DNA of 9,792 bases from Leptolinea sp964397625. GTDB lineage: Bacteria; Chloroflexota; Anaerolineae; Anaerolineales; Anaerolineaceae. Shown piece by piece: positions 6,653-9,792 of this stretch. The notes under the pieces were generated by a model. The model was not told where the DNA came from. It ran no database searches and was given only the letters and a program-made list of their open reading frames with translations. Position numbers and translations under genes: made by a program. Location of the stretch: NCBI GenBank assembly GCA_964397625.1, contig CAYNJT010000091.1:1-9792 (forward strand), in the 5' to 3' direction. The stretch's first letter is position 1; the number at the start of each line of letters is the position of its first letter.

Positions 6653-7330
6653 ATGAAAGCCATACAGGGTTCATTTGACCGAATATTTCTCACAGATTCA
6701 ATCACCTGCTATCAGTTCTCTGATGCTCTCTCGCTGCACGTTCAACCAGGGCAGTTTATGGCAGTTCGAGGAGAAAGAGACATCCTTCCTACACTATTGT
6801 TTCCGGTGAGTATGCAGGGGGATGTCTTCGCCACAGCATCCGGCGAAACTTGCGGCTGGCAGCCGGGAGAACTATTAAACATACGGTTCCCGCTCGGGAA
6901 AGGTTTCTCGATTCACTCTTCAGCCCGGCGGCTTCTAATGGTTTCAGGGACATCCCACCCGCACCGGTTGCTGCCGGCTGCCGGAAAGATACTGAGAGAG
7001 AGGGGAGAAACAGCTCTATTCACGAATTTTCTTCCGGAGAGTATTTCCCCGGAAATTGAACTTCTTTCCCGCGAAGAGTTGGCTGACGCATTCCGCTGGG
7101 CGGACTGTATCATCGGAGATGCAGAAATCAACTCGCTGCGGGACTGGAAAGAAATGATTACCACGGGGAACAGTGCCTCACAAAAAAAGGTAATCCAGAT
7201 ACTGGTCGATACTCCCATGGCATGCCTGGGAGCAGCAGAATGCGGCGTGTGCGCGATCAAAACCCACCGAGGCTGGAAACACGCCTGCAGCGATGGCCCG
7301 GTGTTTTCATTGGAAGAATTGGACCTCTAA
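6653..7330 (+). CDS. PyrK-like iron-sulfur electron-transfer subunit, divergent
   Basis: This 225-residue protein has the layout of PyrK, the FAD/[2Fe-2S] subunit that passes electrons between the PyrD FMN and NAD. PGQF lies at 32-35. The residues GELLNIRFPLGKGF (72-85) match the PyrK PGD...GPLGxGF segment. The C-terminus holds C191-x5-C197-x2-C200-x11-C212 followed by SDGPVF, close to the family's C-x4-C-x2-C...C-x-DGPVF cluster site. Two cofactor signatures are damaged. The FAD-binding RRPxS motif reads LLFPVS (48-53), with no arginine. The glycine-rich nucleotide loop (usually GGGIG) reads SGTSHPH (98-104). The protein is also somewhat short. Iron-sulfur binding is well supported; NAD oxidation by this subunit is doubtful. 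It is joined without a gap to the PyrD-like gene, so a two-subunit complex is likely. A role in pyrimidine synthesis is not assured. Confidence 0.75.
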   Translation: MKAIQGSFDRIFLTDSITCYQFSDALSLHVQPGQFMAVRGERDILPTLLFPVSMQGDVFATASGETCGWQPGELLNIRFPLGKGFSIHSSARRLLMVSGTSHPHRLLPAAGKILRERGETALFTNFLPESISPEIELLSREELADAFRWADCIIGDAEINSLRDWKEMITTGNSASQKKVIQILVDTPMACLGAAECGVCAIKTHRGWKHACSDGPVFSLEELDL

Positions 7331-8092
7331 ATGACAGACTCCGACCGAGTTCCCCTTGATCTCTCTCATCACTGGATGAACCAGGCGGGGACACTGGGGT
7401 ATTCCCCGATGGCATCTGATGTTCAAAATACGACGGTTTTTGTGACCAATCCGGTCAGCCCGCGCGCGCGAGTTCCATCAACAGATCGAAACCTGATCCC
7501 GTTTCCCGGCGGGTTCCTGCTGCATACCGGTCTGCCCAATGCGGGATGGAATTCCATTCGGCGTAAGTACGCGGAACACTGGGCGCAATCAACCATACCA
7601 ATATGGGTACATGTTTTCAGTCAGGATCCTGACGAACTTAAACGGTTGGTTCGTGATTGTGAAGAGCTGGAAGGAGTGGCAGCCATTGAACTTGGACTGC
7701 CTCCAGCCTGCCCGCGAGACTGGATGCAGCAACTGGTCCATGCCGCCCGCGGAGAGCTTCCACTGGTGGTTAATATTCCTCTGGGAGAAGATCACTCCCT
7801 ATTCCGTAACATGCCGGATGACGTATCCGCTATAACCCTTGGAGCGCCGCGCGGCAGTCTGCCCGCCAATGAAGGGCACAAGGTAATCCACGGACGGTTA
7901 CACGGACCAGGTCTCTTCCCCTTGCTTCTGGAAGGTTTGATCAATTTAAAACAGGTGGATATCCCCGTTATTCTGGGCGGCATCTGCAACCGGCAAGACG
8001 CGAAAACCGCCCTGCGATGCGGGGCGGCGGCGGTTCAAATGGATCGACTTTGCTGGAGCGGAGAAATTCCCGAAACACCCACCGGGGAATGA
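7331..8092 (+). CDS. PyrD-like (dihydroorotate dehydrogenase-related) FMN-barrel protein, divergent
   Basis: This 253-residue protein is about 50 residues shorter than class 1 dihydroorotate dehydrogenases. The family frame is visible: AGTLGYS (19-25), VFVTNPVSPRAR (36-47), GLPNAG (67-72), GRLHGPGLFPL (188-198), and the phosphate-binding end ILGGICNRQDAKTALRCGAAAVQM (split at 214-221 and 222-237). Aligned by eye to Lactococcus PyrDA, most polar orotate contacts are replaced: Lys43 by N40, Asn67 by L64, Asn127 by G122, Asn132 by R129 and Lys164 by N148. A Cys-Pro (127-128) may keep the active-site cysteine, with two extra residues before it. FMN binding is plausible, but orotate chemistry is unlikely. 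The ATG follows directly on the stop of the PyrK-like gene, so the two should be translated together. The true substrate is unknown. Confidence 0.72.
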   Translation: MTDSDRVPLDLSHHWMNQAGTLGYSPMASDVQNTTVFVTNPVSPRARVPSTDRNLIPFPGGFLLHTGLPNAGWNSIRRKYAEHWAQSTIPIWVHVFSQDPDELKRLVRDCEELEGVAAIELGLPPACPRDWMQQLVHAARGELPLVVNIPLGEDHSLFRNMPDDVSAITLGAPRGSLPANEGHKVIHGRLHGPGLFPLLLEGLINLKQVDIPVILGGICNRQDAKTALRCGAAAVQMDRLCWSGEIPETPTGE

Positions 8093-8533
8093 TCAATCGT
8101 CGCGCAGCAGGATGGTCACCGGGCCGTCATTGCTGATATCCACCAGCATATCCGCGCCGAAGACACCGGTCTGGGTGGGCACCCCCTGATCGCGCAGGAA
8201 TTGCACGAATTGATCGACCAGAGCGCTGGCCAGCGCGGGTGGGGCAGCGTCAGTGAAGGACGGTCGGTTGCCTTTGCGTGTGTCGGCATACAGGGTGAAT
8301 TGCGAAACGACCACCGCGGAGCCGCCCACATCCAGAATGGAGCGGTTCATTTTGCGCTGGTCATCTTCAAAAATGCGCATCAAGGCGATTTTTTTTGCCG
8401 CGGCCAGCAGATTATCCGGAGTGTCCCCCGGGCCGATGCCCAGCAGGATCACCAGTCCCTGTTGGATATCCGCGGTGACGGTGCCGTTAATGGTGACGCG
8501 GCCGTGTTTGACACGCTGCAGGACGGCGCGCAT
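8093..8533 (-). CDS. dtd: D-aminoacyl-tRNA deacylase
   Basis: This 146-residue cytoplasmic enzyme hydrolyses D-amino acids (and glycine on tRNA-Ala) from mischarged tRNA, a chiral proofreading step. Family signatures are present: the MRAVLQRV start, SQFTLYAD at 77-84, GNRPSF at 88-93, and the Gly-cis-Pro segment NDGPVT at 135-140. Length is normal. It is the second gene after trpS, 3 bp from the trpS stop. Its ATG has no Shine-Dalgarno sequence, so it probably relies on reinitiation after trpS. A run of eight T on the plus strand (8389-8396), which reads as AAA AAA codons here, is a possible slippage site. The stop codon abuts that of the convergent PyrD-like gene, with no base between. Confidence 0.96.
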   Translation of the reverse strand: MRAVLQRVKHGRVTINGTVTADIQQGLVILLGIGPGDTPDNLLAAAKKIALMRIFEDDQRKMNRSILDVGGSAVVVSQFTLYADTRKGNRPSFTDAAPPALASALVDQFVQFLRDQGVPTQTGVFGADMLVDISNDGPVTILLRDD

Positions 8534-8536
8534 GGA

Positions 8537-9523
8537 TCAGGGCAAGCCGATGGCGTCGCGCACTTCGACCATGGTCGCTTCGGCAATCTCACGGGCGCGT
8601 TTGGCGCCGTCGTCCAGTATCTCCCAGATGTGAGCCGGGTTGCGGTCAAGGTCGGCTCGGCGGGCGCGGAAGGGTTCAAGATGAGTGTTCAGGTTGGCGG
8701 CCAGCTTCTTCTTGCAATCCACGCAGCCGATGCCAGCCTTGCGGCATTCCACGTTGATGCTGGCCACGTCATCCGCCGGGGTGAACATCTTGTGCAGCGA
8801 GAACACGTTGCAGACATCCGGGTTGCCCGGATCGGTGCGGCGCTGGCGCTGCGGGTCTGTGACCATGGTCATCACACGCGCAGTGGTCTCTTCGGGGTTG
8901 CCGGCCAGTTCGATGTGATTGTTGAGGCTCTTACCCATCTTCTGCACGCCGTCAATGCCCAGCACTTTGGGGAATTCGGTGGCTTTCATCTGCGGTTCGA
9001 TGAGCGCCTTGCAATTGTAGCGGTAATTGAATGAGCGCACGCACTCGCGGGTAAATTCGAGGTGCGGCGCCTGGTCAATGCCCACCGGAACAAAATTGGC
9101 TTTGTAAAGCACGATATCGGCAGCCATGAGCACGGGGTAGCCCACCAGACCATAATTGACATTGTTGGGATTATCGCGGACTTTTTCCTTGAAGGTCGGC
9201 AGGTCGGTCAACTTGCCCAATGGGGTGACCATCGACAGGTAGGTGTGCAGTTCCATGACCTGCGGCACATGCGATTGAATGAAGACGATGCTTTCTTCCG
9301 GGCGGATGCCGGCGGCCAGCCAGTCGAGCGCCATATCATACGTGTTCTGCTTGAGCTCGAGGGTAGTCTCCATGGTTGTCAGGGCGTGCACATCCACGAT
9401 GCAGTACACACAATCGTAGTCATCCTGCATGGCCACATAATTTTTGATGGCGCCGAGGTAATTGCCTAGATGCTGGCGTCCGGTAGGCCGGGCGCCCGAG
9501 AAAACACGTCCTTTTTTGGTCAT
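8537..9523 (-). CDS. trpS: Tryptophanyl-tRNA synthetase, iron-sulfur type
   Basis: This 328-residue class Ic synthetase attaches tryptophan to tRNA-Trp. The HIGH-like motif is HLGN (18-21) in ARPTGRQHLGNYLGA, and the KMSKS-like motif is KMGKS (195-199). The tryptophan-pocket segment LMAADIVLYKANFVPVGIDQ (132-151) is typical. In the C-terminal helical domain four cysteines are spaced C238-x21-C260-x6-C267-x2-C270. Thermotoga TrpRS binds a [4Fe-4S] cluster with a very similar C-x22-C-x6-C-x2-C set near the anticodon-binding region, so a cluster is likely here too. The ATG at 9523 has AGAGGA (9538-9533) 9 bases upstream. It is the first gene of a two-gene operon with dtd, which joins charging and proofreading. 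The leader of about 40 bases is too short for a T-box. Confidence 0.97.
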   Translation of the reverse strand: MTKKGRVFSGARPTGRQHLGNYLGAIKNYVAMQDDYDCVYCIVDVHALTTMETTLELKQNTYDMALDWLAAGIRPEESIVFIQSHVPQVMELHTYLSMVTPLGKLTDLPTFKEKVRDNPNNVNYGLVGYPVLMAADIVLYKANFVPVGIDQAPHLEFTRECVRSFNYRYNCKALIEPQMKATEFPKVLGIDGVQKMGKSLNNHIELAGNPEETTARVMTMVTDPQRQRRTDPGNPDVCNVFSLHKMFTPADDVASINVECRKAGIGCVDCKKKLAANLNTHLEPFRARRADLDRNPAHIWEILDDGAKRAREIAEATMVEVRDAIGLP

Positions 9524-9570
9524 TGCTGCCAGTCCTCTAATACGATTTTGGCCGTGTAAGGCCGGAAGGT

Positions 9571-9579
9571 ATTATAACA
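9571..9579 (-). promoter_or_regulatory. Extended -10 promoter of trpS-dtd
   Basis: The minus strand reads TGTTATAAT (9579-9571), a perfect TATAAT with the TGn extension. No -35 hexamer is convincing. Transcription would start near 9564. The leader holds a small GGCC-TTACAC-GGCC hairpin, which is probably too weak to regulate by itself. Confidence 0.55.
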
Positions 9580-9603
9580 TTTGAAACTGGTCACCCGGTT
9601 TTG

Positions 9604-9632
9604 TTGACGCCCGGAAAAGTGCGTGATAGAAT
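9604..9632 (+). promoter_or_regulatory. Promoter of tRNA-Lys
   Basis: TTGACG (9604-9609) and TAGAAT (9627-9632) are separated by exactly 17 bases. The -10 box also carries the TGn extension (9624-9626). This is the best promoter in the window, as expected for a stable RNA. Transcription should begin near 9639, about 9 bases before the mature tRNA 5' end. Confidence 0.75.
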
Positions 9633-9647
9633 AGTGCCCTGTTGGTT

Positions 9648-9719
9648 GGGCGCGTAGCTCAATGGTAGAGCAGTGGCCTTTTAAGCCATTGGTTAAGGGT
9701 TCGAGCCCCTTCGCGCTCA
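9648..9719 (+). tRNA. tRNA-Lys (anticodon UUU)
   Basis: A full cloverleaf of 72 bases folds. The acceptor stem is GGGCGCG (9648-9654) with CGCGCTC (9712-9718), containing one G-U pair, and the discriminator is A9719. The D stem is GCTC/GAGC with a 7-base loop. The anticodon stem is GTGGC/GCCAT with loop CTTTTAA (9678-9684), which gives TTT at 9680-9682. A 5-base variable loop follows, then the T stem AAGGG/CCCTT around TTCGAGC. The 3' CCA is not encoded, so it must be added after transcription. Confidence 0.97.
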
Positions 9720-9723
9720 CTAG

Positions 9724-9753
9724 AAAATCCGTTAGAAACCTGACGGATTTTTG
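9724..9753 (+). terminator. Rho-independent terminator after tRNA-Lys
   Basis: A 12-bp stem, AAAATCCGTTAG (9724-9735) with CTGACGGATTTT (9740-9751) and one G-U pair, closes a 4-base AAAC loop and runs into five T (9748-9752). It starts 4 bases after the tRNA. The A-run on the left side means the hairpin could also work for transcription entering from the right on the minus strand. Confidence 0.85.
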
Positions 9754-9792
9754 ATTCCAGCACCTACTTCGTCGGCATACTGGTCAAGGGTT

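Noticed and set aside
6913..7260. A 115-codon minus-strand open frame inside the PyrK-like gene
   Set aside because: The plus-strand frame has PyrK landmarks and the cluster cysteines; the antisense frame shows no domain.
8389..8396. Eight-T run in dtd as a phase-variation switch
   Set aside because: It is short for slippage-based switching, encodes a conserved Lys-Lys pair, and dtd is a housekeeping gene not known to phase vary.
8201..9034. A 277-codon plus-strand open frame running antisense across dtd and trpS
   Set aside because: Both minus-strand genes are clear family members with intact motifs. The plus-strand frame has no recognisable domain, starts inside dtd and crosses a gene boundary, which is typical of shadow frames in GC-rich coding DNA.
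9062..9469. A 135-codon plus-strand open frame antisense to trpS
   Set aside because: It lies wholly within the N-terminal half of trpS, is rich in His and Val as mirror frames are, and has no promoter or ribosome-binding site.
9524..9570. T-box or attenuator in the trpS leader
   Set aside because: The predicted leader is only about 40 bases, has no T-box sequence, and shows only a 4-bp GGCC hairpin.

Overview
The window carries housekeeping genes of a free-living bacterium. The best guess is the Chloroflexota, class Anaerolineae. This is an inference from the overall look of the proteins (an MSMEG_4193-type phosphatase, an SPFH protein with two N-terminal membrane helices, a PyrK/PyrD-like pair, and a peptidoglycan-binding domain fused to a beta-lactamase-like domain) and from the moderate GC. 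No single marker settles it.

Layout, left to right. Positions 1-91 look like the outer end of an insertion sequence: a direct repeat of about 19 bp at 35-bp pitch, ending in a TG...CA-type tip. Beside it, on the minus strand (112-1896), is a membrane-bound sensor with PAS, GAF and HD-GYP domains, predicted to hydrolyse cyclic-di-GMP. Its left half is clearly more AT-rich than the right end of the window. A divergent promoter region separates it from a plus-strand exported or anchored serine hydrolase (2037-3521). That gene converges on a three-gene minus-strand operon (6592 to 3577): an SPFH/prohibitin-like membrane protein, the AAA+ replication-fork ATPase RarA, and a histidine phosphatase. 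The genes are 7 and 6 bp apart.

Divergent from that operon is a plus-strand pair with no gap between the genes (6653-8092). It resembles the PyrK and PyrD subunits of NAD-type dihydroorotate dehydrogenase but has lost many signature residues. It is the least ordinary part of the window: the [2Fe-2S] cysteines of the PyrK-like subunit remain, while the orotate-contacting residues of the PyrD-like subunit and the FAD/NAD motifs of the PyrK-like subunit are largely gone. The pair's stop codon lies back to back with that of dtd (D-aminoacyl-tRNA deacylase). dtd follows trpS in a minus-strand operon (9523 to 8093) concerned with tRNA charging and quality control. This TrpRS carries a cysteine set of the kind that binds a [4Fe-4S] cluster in Thermotoga TrpRS.

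Divergent from trpS is a tRNA-Lys(UUU) gene with a near-consensus promoter and a strong intrinsic terminator. Several promoters in the window share an extended -10 form (TGn followed by TAnnnT). I see no CRISPR array, rRNA, phage gene or complete mobile element. No obvious new multi-gene defence system is present. The PyrK/PyrD-like pair is the best candidate for undescribed biochemistry.
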